Source of the DNA: Roseivirga echinicomitans
GTDB lineage: Bacteria > Bacteroidota > Bacteroidia > Cytophagales > Cyclobacteriaceae
DNA length: 64,000 nucleotides
NCBI RefSeq assembly: GCF_001592935.1
Contig: NZ_LRDB01000004.1
Span: forward strand, 1 to 64,000
Direction of reading: 5' to 3'
The position numbers and the translations under genes are program-made. Below are positions 13,301 through 20,004 of this stretch, piece by piece (within the stretch, counting starts at the first letter, position 1; the number at the start of each line of letters is the position of its first letter). The notes under the pieces are model-generated. The model was not told where the DNA came from, made no database searches, and saw only the letters and a list, made by a program, of their open reading frames with translations.

Positions 13301-15487
13301 AATGTATCCTATAAAATTGAAAACGGGTCATTAACTGTAACTCCAAAAGCGGACTTCTTTGGAGAACTTGAATTTACCGTTAATGCGGATGACGGAACTG
13401 GAACCAAAACAGCCTTATCTATTGGTAAGACTTTTAAAGTAACAGTAACTCCAGTGAATGATTCTCCAATTTTGAGCAAAGCGCTAAACACTCAGACGCT
13501 GGTTCAAGGTTTTCCAGCGTACTCACTAGACCTTGCTAATTTCTTTGAGGATAAGGAGACCGTTGCCAAAGATTTAACCTATACGGTGAGTAGCATTTCT
13601 AATGTTGCTTTGTCAATGAGTGGTAGTATACTCACCATAACCTCTTCTAATGGAAATGTTGGTTTAGAAACAGCCAAATTGACGGTTAGTGACGGTCAGT
13701 TAACCACTCTTCAGGATTTAAATTTCTTAACGGCTGTTAATAGTAAAGACATTACAATAGCCAATTCTATATCTGATATTACACTACAAGAAGATTTTGG
13801 ATTGAAGGAAATAGACTTGAGCACTGTATTCTCTTATGCAATTAACCCGAGTGCTAAATTTGCTTACAGCTTAGCTGGTAACCAAAACCTAAATGCATCG
13901 ATCAATGGAAATAAAATAGAGCTTAGCTCTGTTGCCAATTTTAATGGGCTCGATAAATTATATGTAACCGCAATGGTAGAGGGCAAAGCCTCTATGATGA
14001 GCTTTAATATTACGGTCAGTGCTGTGAATGATTTACCTACTTTGGTTACAAAAACTGGAGATCAATCTATTCTTGAAGACGCAGTGTTTAAGAAAACTAT
14101 TTCTTCTTCAAGCTTTGCAGATATTGACAATGATGTATTGACCTACTCAGCCAGTTATACAGCCAGTTGGTTAAGTTTTGATGCAACCACAAGGACTTTC
14201 TCTGGTACCCCAGATAATGGTAATGTAGGTGAAGTGGCAGTGACGTTGACAGCTACTGATCCTTCAGGTGGTAAGGCCAATGATGTTTTTAAAATTATAG
14301 TCAGTAATGTAAATGACGCGCCAACTGCTATAGTTTTGGAATCTAATACAATGGAGGAAAATACAGTGCTTGGAACTGCTATTTCGAGCTTATCGAGTAT
14401 TGATGTGGATGCCGGAGATAATGTATTTACTTATCAGTTTGTAAGTGGAGTAGGGAGTACAGACAATGATAAATTCACATTGGCCAATGGTAAGTTGGTT
14501 TTAGCGGCTTCTGTTGATTATGAGAAAAAGTCCAGCTATTCTATAAGGCTTAGAACCACGGATGGCTTTGAGGGTAGTTTTGAACAAGTAATGACCATCA
14601 AAGTGAAGGATGTAAACGAAAGTCCAACCGAGATTAGCCTGTCATCAGCAGTACTCACTGAGAATGCTGCCATCGGAACCTCAGTTGGTTTGTTAGCCTC
14701 GGTTGACCAAGATGCTGAAGACAGCCACACTTATGCTATGGCAACAGGTACAGGAGATACAAATAATGCTTCGTTTGAAGTTGTAGATAATAAGTTAGTG
14801 GCTAAAGCGTCATTTGATTTTGAAACCAAAGAATCTTATTTGGTAAGAATCAAAGCTACCGATACAGGAGGCTTGTCATTTGAAAAGAGTTTTGTCATAT
14901 CAATTACGAATCAAGCTGAAGCTCTATTGAGAGTAGAGGTTGGGGAAAGTGCAGAAACCACCAATGTAGGAGAAACTTCAGCTCTAGAAATTTCAATCTT
15001 CAATGATGGTGATGGCCAAATGGAGGTGAGTTCAATCACCTACCCAGATGGTTTTACTGGCCCAGCCACGATTGACGCAATAGCTCCATCAACGAATAAG
15101 TCAATAACCATTAATTTTGTACCAACGGAGGCTAAAACCTATACGGGTAATATTGTATTTAAATATAATGGAGGCTCGGGTATTAAATCAGTGGTTGCAG
15201 TAGCCGAAATGGTGACTTCAATCGATGATGGGGTTATTGATGAAGTGGCAGTAAGTATTTATCCAAACCCTGCTAATGATCGAATTACACTCGATTTGAT
15301 TCAATATAATGGAAGACCCGTTGATGTTTTAATACTTAATGAGTCTGGGCTTCAGCTATACAATAGCTCGAATATTATAAATACATCCCATGACATTGAG
15401 GTCGGCAACTATCTTCAGGGTATTTATATTGTATTGATTAAATCAGAAATCGGTGTGGTAAGAAAGAAACTGATGATTTTCAGGTAG
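1340..15487 (+). CDS. Giant T9SS-secreted adhesin with cadherin-like repeats and four NHL propellers
   Basis: The protein has 4715 residues and a signal peptide at about 1-27 (cleavage after YSQ). Cadherin-like repeats (VFTSA..ENGTGTAYT...YSLGTDKDESLFNI...GEVTFKSAPDFE) occur at roughly 70-267, 682-877, 1806-2002, 2329-2425 and 2839-3210. Four compound modules sit at about 268-681, 878-1287, 1398-1805 and 2426-2838; each is a CADG fold (PSWL...GTHSV...SFTI) interrupted by six NHL blades (AVD..GNIYVAD..N.RIRKI). Big-like Ig domains lie near 1288-1397 and 3211-3307, ASH/HYDIN-like domains near 3413-3520 and 4528-4630, and more cadherin/Ig-like repeats at 3850-4530. Residues 2003-2328 are unassigned. 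The last ~80 residues (VSIYPNPANDRITLDL...KKLMIFR) are a type A T9SS sorting domain. It is probably surface-anchored or released, acting in adhesion or binding; the ligand is unknown. A hairpin terminator follows. Confidence 0.93.
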   Translation: MARLLPIVKYSLLPLIFLLFSQKVYSQKLDWVSELKTLEYRNNVSLFVDDNLYSSAEKRLEVTVNDGLDPVFTSATTANFVENGTGTAYTAVATDSNPITYSLGTDKDESLFNIDATSGEVTFKSAPDFETPIDANTDNDYAIEVKASDGVNQINQTVTITVTDVDDTNPVFTSAATATFVENGTGTAYTAVANDVNTVTYSIDAGDDGDKFNIVGATGVVTFKSAPDFESPSDVGSDNTYLVRIIARDDVGNSSNQTVTITVTNVSDVNPTFTSTAVTTINDNATYIYAITTSDADGDAVTVTANTKPSWLNLTEGQAIVSTIAGSSALGSAEGTGTAAAFWDPRGIVVDAVGNIYVADQQNNRIRIIDTQGVVSTWVGSTSRGLVNGIGTEARFFLPSALAIDANGNIYVADSGNHTIRKISPSGVVTTLAGSFGSGADGTGTSALFNNPAGLAVDSEGNVYVSDDQNYSIRKITPEGVVTTLAGSGNRGSSNGTGTEAEFDNPRGLAVGPDGNIYLADRENNLIRKITPEGVVTTFVGSGNASFADGTGSEAEFYNPVDVVFDRAGNLYVLDQFNQRIRKVTAEGEVTTVAGSSFSPVISVDGIGTSASFYFGYHMTADQNGDLYVAQTHSIRKIEITEALLSGNPTDQLGTHSVVLDAADDNGGTAQQSFTITVLDAPPVFTSATTANFVENGTGTAYTAVATDFNPITYSLGTDKDESLFNIDPTSGEVTFKSAPDFETPIDANTDNDYAIEVKASDGLNEVSQNVSITITDVDEIAPVFTSTESVFFANKGTGVAYAATASDTNVIAFSLGSDNDEQLFDLNSSTGEVSFKSVPDFDNPADANSDNTYLVQVIANDGLQAASQIVSIKVLSLKFESAPILNISNTETYNYNVVVSASNGGSMVINGDNLPSWLTLKNQAEVTSTSGITNGVNTALTQDTNGDFYAVSNNQVLKIDGMGNVTVVAGSGDFAFADGTGINASFAVPTAITMGPDGNLYVADMRNSRIRKVTKEGVVTTFAGKGNTGFEVIDGPASQASFIWPSDLEFDSHGNLFVVDRRSHSIRKIDTNGDVSTVAGDGRKWYIDRGDGPTLSGLDGEFADGQGINAKFNAPLQLAIDGSDNIYVVDNGNYRIREISPTGLVSTVAGSTRGTNDGIGSSAQFDSPLSLELGLDGVIYVGDGNKIRGITNDGSVTTIAGGVTSGFADGIGTDAVFSGVSNILQANDGFLYIPDDANQKFRKFKIVDLLTGDPFEHVGDHQISLVATDANLESISQQFTLQVRDVITPFITEILRVNPVEEEIKSDNVAFLVKFNEKVLNVDASDFGISLNGADNVVTDISQDVFDETKYRVKVNVSKFGLVDLNLMPSTDITDFHGNELNNLVPTGLEETFLVQANNSPTIDSSPLLEVGDSELYKYELVINDLDFDSLTLIGTTLPSWLTLSIEYVVETLAGSESGFQDGVGNTAKFSNLGGITVDQFGNAFVTEYSSNNIRKITPLGDVSTFTQVIRRIPTAGGGSTSVMRPTSIMFSQDGDFYITTNRFGTIEKMNGKADRFTLAGSDPGYVDGTGATAQFRNPLGLAIDSEGNLIIADTDNHLIRKVSPSGVVSTFAGSTRGYQDGSKNVARFDMPTDVVIDKIGNIFIVDSGNNRIRKIDQSGNVTTFAGSSAGFADGLGQSAQFNSPLYIAVDPYNNLYVVDRFNHKVRKIDASGNVSTIAGSTSGFYDGSAEESKFNTLAGIAIDHAGNIIVADAGNSRIRKISKKYILSGSAIGQSGTHDVSLSLNDNNEGTVYQNFQIEINDVIAPIVTSPATISFTENATGTAYTVTATDTNTITYSLGTNNDEALFNINAGVITFNTPPDFEAPLDANTDNAYVIEVGASDGVNQVNQTVTITVTDVDDTNPVFTSLITASFAENGTGVAYTAVATDTNTLSYSLGACNDENLFNINAATGEVTFKSSPDFESATDSDSDNTYVIEIRVSDGINEVSQTVIVSVADSNDPPLLTGNGRDFTYTEAFQSGISTLLFENISVSTVEPDQLITSFSIELTNIAAFPNAGSFESFDGSTIWLSNSRGTTQNNGLEMRREVISGVNTMTFTKESGITTDVFNTILNNVKYNYAGRDPDVENVRTFVLKTIQDNGSNEADNNTGTFAITSNVTLIGTDTEPYLSSSPLNPTHYVGNNPVSLFKDTNASAVESSQKISQIEFTVNNLVDGAEELIFIDGQQFTLTDGESGVTVNNSITVNIELVDDIATVRLSASQGLSDDSTIDLINGITYSNTNQSPVAGTRGVTLIKVIDTGNNTGNDRNEQVFSISSSINLLNETVPPPVFTSAATVNFTENGTGVVYTAQVTSVNTVTYSFGTDNDEALFDFGAASGEVVFKSSPDFESPIGLGTDNTYVIEINANDGVNSVSKTVNISVTNLNEAPVFTSTPITEIDDNETYGYNITVTDPENDKVVISASEIPSWLNLKNETLDEVDIFAGSRGGYMDGTGVNASFANPYGLAIDNQGNIFVADNSNHRIRKISKEGVVSTFAGSGVPGYSDGNGLSAQFYRPYDIAVDHLGYLYVSDWQNNRIRKISPDGEVTTMAGSGDDAFRDGQGVNASFSNPMGIDVDKSGNVFVADFINGRIRKIAPSGEVTTIAGNGSRGHSDGIGTSASFDGPSGLAVDLNGYLYVSDQYNHSIRKIAPDGMVRTLVWSGNGGVKDGDPGIAYFQYPSGIAVDDLGVVFVADNGNRRIRRIDQAGVTTTIIGNGTDAYSAGIGVQAGIGRPSGIAVDSNGELYISSGPYVLKRSIGKTFIQGISSAPSGSHSVLLEARDELGNVSNQSFTITVNDVTAPIFTSAATATFTENGTGTAYTVTATDASAIIYSLGTDNDEDFFDISAGEVSYKSAPDYETKSNYTIVVKASDGLYTASQTVTITIADVDEIAPVFTSATTVSFIENGTEVVYTSIATDNSPLTYSLGDGNDESFFNINATSGELIFKSAPDFETKNSYIIVINANDGFNTVSQTVTITIVDVDEIAPVFTSTTKATFTENGTGTVYTVKATDANAITYSLGTGNDESFFNLTEGVLTFKTSPDFETKSSYTIQVRANDGLNEATQNVTITITDVDEIPPVFTSANELIFGENRIGTVYTFTATDANAVTYSLGTGNDEAFFNIAAGVVTFKNAPDFETKSTYVINVIATDANNNASNLNVTIRIVDHDEIVPIVTLTADVNGLAFTPSVKMSLKFSEYVTGLDLSDFTLINASISNLEGTGNTYSFILNSILDGNASVGLKGNAVIDVGNNGNLASATFNQSFEARNELPTEINLSTSAIAENIINRAEVGSLSTKDVDVGDLHSYKLVSGSGSTNNDLFDIVGNKLFKKAGLSFNYEDVKSLSVRIQVADLRGGTYETAKTITVADVAEPTAALTIVDASNIELGGKSIIFDLVKIGASKTRQVKIKNTSPDASLQVSNIKLPVGFTASVSSFTLGIGEEKTVTITFSPTDDQFLLNRLEVISNADIQQLFVVGKGLKNRAPIAMAPSVRIAHVPGNLFKLIGYDPEGELVDFVIIEGPSLGTLTARTQAGEYTFVPNGLSPETVYEDQVIFKAVEQGGGLSSQEATVRFKFSIPDSKHALYPITIEPKDENNIDLVVKLEDQVINNEYFINGFYRGKEEKLNKVFRENIAISNSAFTVDGSTLTYRVSLSKTDYPALFTNTKVLLGVSISTTNGFRDSKAQIFSRNTAGNLGGGGINDDSSIDGNFSVFSVDSSVPENETVNLKLSAVEFGDFDLSDAVVAIVKGPISGTVGTPKLASSKDGFIEWTIAYTSASEIGLKDSVQFSVTHKGRNETLLAYARVQVIDVPDAPTLVDINDQSMDEDKTLSVDFTATDPDSQLSYQVISSNANVTGTVVDGKIELKAANDFNGNVNIQLLVTEVGGASPQVVTDDFSLVIVPVNDSPIMGDIQNQTVAEDNQLIIPLSATDIDGNVSVFNYLASSNADNNVSYKIENGSLTVTPKADFFGELEFTVNADDGTGTKTALSIGKTFKVTVTPVNDSPILSKALNTQTLVQGFPAYSLDLANFFEDKETVAKDLTYTVSSISNVALSMSGSILTITSSNGNVGLETAKLTVSDGQLTTLQDLNFLTAVNSKDITIANSISDITLQEDFGLKEIDLSTVFSYAINPSAKFAYSLAGNQNLNASINGNKIELSSVANFNGLDKLYVTAMVEGKASMMSFNITVSAVNDLPTLVTKTGDQSILEDAVFKKTISSSSFADIDNDVLTYSASYTASWLSFDATTRTFSGTPDNGNVGEVAVTLTATDPSGGKANDVFKIIVSNVNDAPTAIVLESNTMEENTVLGTAISSLSSIDVDAGDNVFTYQFVSGVGSTDNDKFTLANGKLVLAASVDYEKKSSYSIRLRTTDGFEGSFEQVMTIKVKDVNESPTEISLSSAVLTENAAIGTSVGLLASVDQDAEDSHTYAMATGTGDTNNASFEVVDNKLVAKASFDFETKESYLVRIKATDTGGLSFEKSFVISITNQAEALLRVEVGESAETTNVGETSALEISIFNDGDGQMEVSSITYPDGFTGPATIDAIAPSTNKSITINFVPTEAKTYTGNIVFKYNGGSGIKSVVAVAEMVTSIDDGVIDEVAVSIYPNPANDRITLDLIQYNGRPVDVLILNESGLQLYNSSNIINTSHDIEVGNYLQGIYIVLIKSEIGVVRKKLMIFR
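1551..1790 (+). repeat. Internal repeat copy A in the giant adhesin gene
   Basis: This ~240-bp segment encodes one cadherin-like repeat. It is almost identical at nucleotide level to 3391-3628, with about seven mismatches by eye, many of them silent. Other cadherin repeats in the gene are far more diverged, so this copy pair points to recent duplication or gene conversion. Confidence 0.85.
3391..3628 (+). repeat. Internal repeat copy B in the giant adhesin gene
   Basis: This is the partner of 1551-1790. The two copies are direct repeats about 1.84 kb apart in the same frame, so recombination between them would delete or duplicate the first NHL propeller module without breaking the frame. Confidence 0.85.
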
Positions 15488-15520
15488 TAAAGGTTTTGGT
15501 ACCTGATATTTTAGAAACAA

Positions 15521-15550
15521 AAAGCCGGAGGAGACTTCGGTTTTTTGTTT
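15521..15550 (+). terminator. Rho-independent terminator after the giant adhesin gene
   Basis: The stem CCGGAG/CTTCGG (one G-T wobble) closes a GAGA loop and is followed by six T. It lies about 35 bp after the stop codon. The terminator after the M14 pair near 21775-21799 has almost the same stem and the same loop. Confidence 0.85.
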
Positions 15551-15662
15551 TCAGGTAATATTAAGGTTTACTAGCTCAAAGAAGCACCCATTGGGGGTAG
15601 GTCTGTTGAGTTGAACTGCTTGCCTCTATTTGTGTTTTGTTTACTTTTTTATATTAAGTTGG

Positions 15663-16334
15663 TTACTGTGAATTGAGAAACCTTTCAATATTGTCTTTAT
15701 AGCTTCTTGAAATGGGGATTTTATGCCCCTTTAAGCTTAGATGATTTGCTGAAAACTGGAGCACATACTGACTGTTTACTAAATAAGACCTGTGCACCCG
15801 TAAAAACAATGAAGGAAGCTCGTTTTCAATTTCCTTTAGGAGCTTTCTCTGTATAAAGTGATGTTGGGGGGTATGTATTTCAATATAGACCCCATCTGAC
15901 TTTACATAAACTATATCGTTTGGATTAATATATTCAACACCATTAGCAGTACGGATTTTAAGTGTTTCAGGTAGTTTATGAGCAATGATCTCCAATGCGG
16001 CAGTAACATCTACCTCATGGAAAGGTTTACTAATATAAGCAGCGGGTGCTAGGCGGGCAGCAGCCTTTAATGTCTCTTTGTCTTTGTTGGCGGTTATGAA
16101 AACAAAAGGCTTTTGATGTTCCGTAAGTTTAGGCCCTAGGTCTAACCCTGTTACCTTTGAAGAAAGAAAAATATCAACAATGGCCGCATCAAACTCCCAA
16201 TCGGTTTCTTTGAGAAAATCCTCGCCACTATGATAAATCCCTACCACCCAAAAATTATGCTGTGACACCAGTTTTTTTAAGTGTGTCGCGGCAAAAAACT
16301 CATCTTCTATAATGACAATTTTGGCTTTAAACAT
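15663..16334 (-). CDS. LytTR-type response regulator
   Basis: This 223-residue DNA-binding response regulator has an N-terminal receiver domain (acidic pair E10/D11, phospho-acceptor D54 in AAIVDIF, conserved Lys in ISKPF) and a C-terminal LytTR domain (NDIVYVKSDGVYIEI, then FLRVHRSYLVN). The frame is open further upstream to 16400, but the receiver fold begins at the ATG at 16334 (MFKAKIVIIEDE), so I use that start. It overlaps the stop of the upstream histidine kinase by 8 bp, which implies translational coupling and a cognate pair. Target genes are unknown. The nearby adhesin and peptidase genes are candidates only by proximity. Confidence 0.9.
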   Translation of the reverse strand: MFKAKIVIIEDEFFAATHLKKLVSQHNFWVVGIYHSGEDFLKETDWEFDAAIVDIFLSSKVTGLDLGPKLTEHQKPFVFITANKDKETLKAAARLAPAAYISKPFHEVDVTAALEIIAHKLPETLKIRTANGVEYINPNDIVYVKSDGVYIEIHTPQHHFIQRKLLKEIENELPSLFLRVHRSYLVNSQYVLQFSANHLSLKGHKIPISRSYKDNIERFLNSQ

Positions 16335-17937
16335 GAAATGAAAAATTAAACTGACCGTTTTTAGGATCGAAAAGAAAATCGAACCCACCCACTCTTTCAA
16401 CTAATTGTCTAATCAATACGCTACCGGTCCCTTCCTTATAATTAAGGTCCCAGGGTGAATTGTCCTTGTAATAAAAAGTAAATATCTCATTGTCTTTAGA
16501 AATTTCTATATGAGCTTGTTTAGCTGCTGCTTTCGAGTGTTCCATTGTGTTGGAGAGCATTTCGTTAAAAATTAGCCCAAAATAAACAATTCGCTGGCTA
16601 CGAATCTCCGCGTTTTCAAATTGATGTGAGATGATAAAGTGAGTGGTTGATAAATCAGAATAGAGCTTAATGATTTCGTTAAAATATATTTCTAGGCTCA
16701 CCTTTTCATTGTGAACGTCTGCATAAAGGTGTTTGTGCAAGGCACTGATTGTTTGAATCTTTCTAGACATCCGTTTTATAACAGTCAGGTCATTCACATT
16801 TGGAGTAGTCTCGGCAAACTCGAACATTGATATCACCATTTGTAAGTTGTTTTTTATTCGGTGGTTGCTTTCGATCATTAGCATTTGATATTGTTTATTG
16901 GCCGTTTCGAGCTGCTGATTCATGACTTTGAGTTTGTTCCTTAATATCAATTCCCTGTAAAAAAGAATAGCTATGCTAAGTATGATAACTATTAAAATAG
17001 AGAGGTAAATAAAAAGATTTCTTGTACGTATTTCTTGTTGTGTTAATGCTAGTTGAGCATTTATGGCTTCATTTTGAAAGTTCAGTGTTTCTTGCTGAAC
17101 TCTAAAATTATCGAGCCTTTCAGAACCAATTGCTGCGCTATACTTAATTAAGGACTTGTTCGCTTTGTCCTTCCATTTAAAATAGTTGAGGGAGTCGCCA
17201 GACTTTAAAATGTATTGATAGGCAATAATATTGAAAAGCTCTACTTCTGCGGTATGCCAATTTTTACCTCCTGTTTCCTTTAAAAGTATTTGTATAATTG
17301 AATCAGCCTTGTCATGATCATGAATTGTGTTCTGATAAATATTTAGGACTTTGGTCATTGCACCAACATAGTTGTGTCTATCGTTATTTTTCAAAAAAAG
17401 CTGTGCAGCTTCTAAGTGATAAGGTAGTGCGTCACTACCTCCGATTAAATGACCGAACTCGTTTTTTAATAATGCTTTTTCAATTTCAAAGTCATAACTA
17501 TCGGCAAATTCAAGCCCAAGGTTAATGTATTTACTTACCGAGTCTACGGTCTGTTGTCGGTCATCAAAGCTTGATTCGTGATATATTGCTGCAAGCCGTC
17601 CTAGCTTTTTGACATGTTCAAGGGGATATTTCTCAGTGTTTTTCAATCTTAAAAGTAATGCTGCCCCTTTGTCGTAATCCCTTGTTTTTCTTAAAGTTTC
17701 TGCCAAAAAAATAGTGGCCTGAATCTCTTCCTTTTCTAAATAATTTAGCTGTGCTAATTTTATGGATTTGGTGAGTTCCTCTATGCTCTCTGAGTATAGA
17801 TTGGCCCGGCTCAGTTTCTTGGCTTGGTCAAAGTGTTGCTGGAAATCTCTGGTAGAAAGCTGCGACTCCTGTGCATTTATAATTATCGTGAAACAGAGCG
17901 AAATTATCAGATAGCTATATGGAAAAAGATTTCTCAA
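16327..17937 (-). CDS. Sensor histidine kinase, HisKA_2 type, with helical periplasmic sensor
   Basis: The 536-residue membrane kinase has a signal-peptide-like start (LFPYSYLIISLCFTIIINAQ), a TPR-like helical region at about 30-300, a transmembrane segment near 306-328 (LFIYLSILIVIILSIAILF), and then the H-box HRIKNNLQ with phospho-acceptor H359. The HATPase N-box (NEMLSNTMEHSK) and a GTGSVLIRQLVERVGG G-box follow. This H-box is typical of HisKA_2 kinases that pair with LytTR regulators in Bacteroidota, and the next gene is such a regulator. No in-frame ATG fits the signal peptide. The start must be TTG at 17937 or another non-ATG codon, since a stop lies a few codons upstream. Confidence 0.88.
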   Translation of the reverse strand: MRNLFPYSYLIISLCFTIIINAQESQLSTRDFQQHFDQAKKLSRANLYSESIEELTKSIKLAQLNYLEKEEIQATIFLAETLRKTRDYDKGAALLLRLKNTEKYPLEHVKKLGRLAAIYHESSFDDRQQTVDSVSKYINLGLEFADSYDFEIEKALLKNEFGHLIGGSDALPYHLEAAQLFLKNNDRHNYVGAMTKVLNIYQNTIHDHDKADSIIQILLKETGGKNWHTAEVELFNIIAYQYILKSGDSLNYFKWKDKANKSLIKYSAAIGSERLDNFRVQQETLNFQNEAINAQLALTQQEIRTRNLFIYLSILIVIILSIAILFYRELILRNKLKVMNQQLETANKQYQMLMIESNHRIKNNLQMVISMFEFAETTPNVNDLTVIKRMSRKIQTISALHKHLYADVHNEKVSLEIYFNEIIKLYSDLSTTHFIISHQFENAEIRSQRIVYFGLIFNEMLSNTMEHSKAAAKQAHIEISKDNEIFTFYYKDNSPWDLNYKEGTGSVLIRQLVERVGGFDFLFDPKNGQFNFSFHV

Positions 17938-18186
17938 TACTAAGTAGTTCGTGCTTTTAAGAAATTAATAATCATCTAAAGTAGTGAATAGACCCTTGTT
18001 TCTATATTTTTTATTGAATGAAGTTTTTTGAATATAGAAGAGTTTGAGGAGTTCCTTATGCTGTAAGTCATCCACAACAGAAATGGGTTATTCACAACAA
18101 TACCAATTGAAGGTAATACAGAAGTAGTAGATTGAACATAATAACCTCAACCAGTATATTTTTTCAACTATGACATTCTAGCTTAT

Positions 18187-18289
18187 TCAATTTGATAAAG
18201 AATGCTATTATGTTTGAGAACCCAGAAGTGATTTTGGGTTCTTTTTTATGTCTTCCATCTAACCCGATCAGATACCATTCAACAGAGGA
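18187..18289 (+). repeat. Dispersed upstream repeat, copy 2
   Basis: Shares the CAATTTG...ATGTTT segment and the core TCTTCCATCTAA...TACCATTCAACAG with 1157-1220. In this copy a terminator hairpin lies between the two shared parts. The start codon of the first M14 gene is 88 bp downstream. Confidence 0.5.
18218..18248 (+). terminator. Orphan rho-independent terminator upstream of the M14 genes
   Basis: The arms GAACCCA and TGGGTTC, extended by flanking A-T pairs, are followed by six T on the plus strand. No plus-strand gene lies between it and the divergent kinase gene, so it may end a small RNA or attenuate transcription into the M14 operon. A TATGTTTG sequence matching the -7 consensus TAnnTTTG lies immediately before it. 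Confidence 0.7.
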
Positions 18290-18376
18290 ATTGAATGCCT
18301 TTAGTAATCCTCGATTTTTTCAACACCATTTTTTCCTTAAACTCATGGTTTAATTGAACAAACTATTAATTAGCCT

Positions 18377-19996
18377 ATGAACCAGAAAGTCAAAAAATGG
18401 GTATTGGGGGCACTATTTCTTTTTAGTGTTTCTCTTCAAGCCCAAGACTACAACAACGCTAATCAGCTTGAACAAAGGCTGAAGCAGTTGGCCGGGTCTT
18501 CACCCGATGTAAAACTAGAATCAATCACAAAAACCGATGGAGGGAAAGACATTTGGATGCTTACTCTTGGTAAAGGCGATGTAGATAGCAAACCAGCTAT
18601 GGCCGTTGTCGGTGGGGTAGAAGGAGCACATGTTCTCGGAGTAGAGATGGCCGTTCGTTTTGCTGAAGGTATTGTGAAGGATAATGCGAATGTTTTAGAG
18701 AAAACTACTTTTTATGTTTTCCCAAACATGAGCCCTGATGCTACTGAGCAGTATTTCGCAAAATTGAAATACGAAAGAAGTGGCAATGCAAAACAAACAG
18801 ATGATGACCGTGATGGGAAACTCAACGAAGATCCATTCGATGATTTGAACGGAGACGGAATCATTACTTGGATGCGTGTTGAAGATGCAACAGGTGACTG
18901 GATTACTCACCCTGCAGATAGCCGTGTGATGATCAAAGCCAATAAAGGCGAAGGTGAAAAAGGTAAATACAAGATATTTACAGAAGGAAGAGATAACGAC
19001 AAAGACGGCAGCTTTAATGAAGATGGCGAAGGTGGAATCCACTTCAGAAAGAATTTAACTTATGAGTTTCCATACTTCGAAGCTGGAGCTGGTGAGCATT
19101 CTGTTTCTGAAAAAGAAAATAGAGCTCTACTAGATTTCCTTTATACTAAGTGGAACCTATATTCAGTATTTACTTTTGGCCCTGGAAATAACCTTGCGAG
19201 CCCATGGAAATTCAACCGTGCTGGTGCTTCAAAAAGAGTAGTAACCAGTATTTTGAGCGAAGATGCTGATTTGAATAAATTTATTTCTGATGCATATAAT
19301 AAAACGACAGGAATGAAAAATGCACCTGCTTCTGGAGAACAAGGTGGTGATTTCTTGCAGTGGGCTTATTTCCACTTCGGAAGATTGAGCGTGGGTACAC
19401 CAGGATGGTGGGCACCTACTGTAAAAGATGAAGAAGGAGGAGTTGCTAATAAAGACAAAAACCAAGAAGTGAACTTCTTAAGATGGGCAGCACAGGAAAA
19501 CCTAAGCAACTATTTCGTTGATTGGAAAGAGATCAGTCACCCTGATTTCCCAAATCAAAAAGTAGAAGTAGGAGGTATTGCGCCATTCAAAATGAACAAT
19601 CCTCCAATGTCAATGGTAGGCGATGCTTCTAAAAAGAACAATGATTTTATTGTTGAATTAGTAGGAATGCAAGCCGATGTTAAATTGGTGAATCTTAAGT
19701 CTGAAGCCGTTGGTAAAGGAATGACAAGAATTACGGTAGATGTTTACAATGCGGGTACACTGCCAACTCATACGCAAATGGGAACTCGTTCTCGTTGGTT
19801 AATGCCAATAAGAGTTGAAGTGAAGCTTGGTAAGGATCAAGAAGTGATTTCTGGCCGAAGAATTATGACCATAAATAACCTTGATGGTGATGGGTCACAA
19901 CAATTTACTTGGCTTGTAAAAGGAAACGGATCAGTTCAAATTGAAGCTGGCGCTCCACATGCGGGTGTTGATAACGTAACTGTAAACCTTAAATAA
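18377..19996 (+). CDS. Secreted M14 carboxypeptidase-like protein, probably catalytically inactive
   Basis: The 539-residue protein has a signal peptide (KKWVLGALFLFSVSLQAQ) and an M14 zinc-carboxypeptidase fold closely related to the next gene product. The zinc motif, HxxE in active members, reads E82-G-A-H85. The third zinc His is replaced (FTFGPGNN where the paralogue has QSFHNSGG), and the catalytic Glu position reads GTPGWW rather than TNEIF. I infer that it does not hydrolyse peptides by the standard mechanism, and may bind peptide or regulate its partner. Asp-rich calcium-binding-like loops (DDDRDGKLNED, DLNGDGIIT, DNDKDGSFNED) begin near residue 142. The gene is the first of two, separated from the next by 8 bp. 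Confidence 0.85.
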   Translation: MNQKVKKWVLGALFLFSVSLQAQDYNNANQLEQRLKQLAGSSPDVKLESITKTDGGKDIWMLTLGKGDVDSKPAMAVVGGVEGAHVLGVEMAVRFAEGIVKDNANVLEKTTFYVFPNMSPDATEQYFAKLKYERSGNAKQTDDDRDGKLNEDPFDDLNGDGIITWMRVEDATGDWITHPADSRVMIKANKGEGEKGKYKIFTEGRDNDKDGSFNEDGEGGIHFRKNLTYEFPYFEAGAGEHSVSEKENRALLDFLYTKWNLYSVFTFGPGNNLASPWKFNRAGASKRVVTSILSEDADLNKFISDAYNKTTGMKNAPASGEQGGDFLQWAYFHFGRLSVGTPGWWAPTVKDEEGGVANKDKNQEVNFLRWAAQENLSNYFVDWKEISHPDFPNQKVEVGGIAPFKMNNPPMSMVGDASKKNNDFIVELVGMQADVKLVNLKSEAVGKGMTRITVDVYNAGTLPTHTQMGTRSRWLMPIRVEVKLGKDQEVISGRRIMTINNLDGDGSQQFTWLVKGNGSVQIEAGAPHAGVDNVTVNLK

Positions 19997-20004
19997 TAAA
20001 ACCG

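Larger units (their letters stand above)
17938..18376. other. Divergent intergenic region with an orphan terminator and the second upstream repeat
   Basis: These 439 bases separate the kinase gene (minus) from the M14 pair (plus). They contain two DnaA-box-like sequences (TCATCCACA near 18068 and TTATTCACA at 18088-18096), a strong plus-strand hairpin terminator near 18220-18248, and the repeat shared with 1157-1220. No open reading frame is evident. A terminator between divergent genes suggests a short plus-strand transcript or an attenuating leader. Confidence 0.55.

Noticed and set aside
16335-16400. Upstream extension of the response regulator (MKEWVGSIFFSILK...)
   Set aside because: It lies fully inside the kinase coding end and precedes the receiver fold; the ATG at 16334 fits the family start.
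18066-18096. Two DnaA-box-like sequences suggesting a replication origin
   Set aside because: Only two imperfect boxes are present, with no dnaA or other origin-linked gene nearby and no array of boxes; chance matches are likely in AT-rich DNA.
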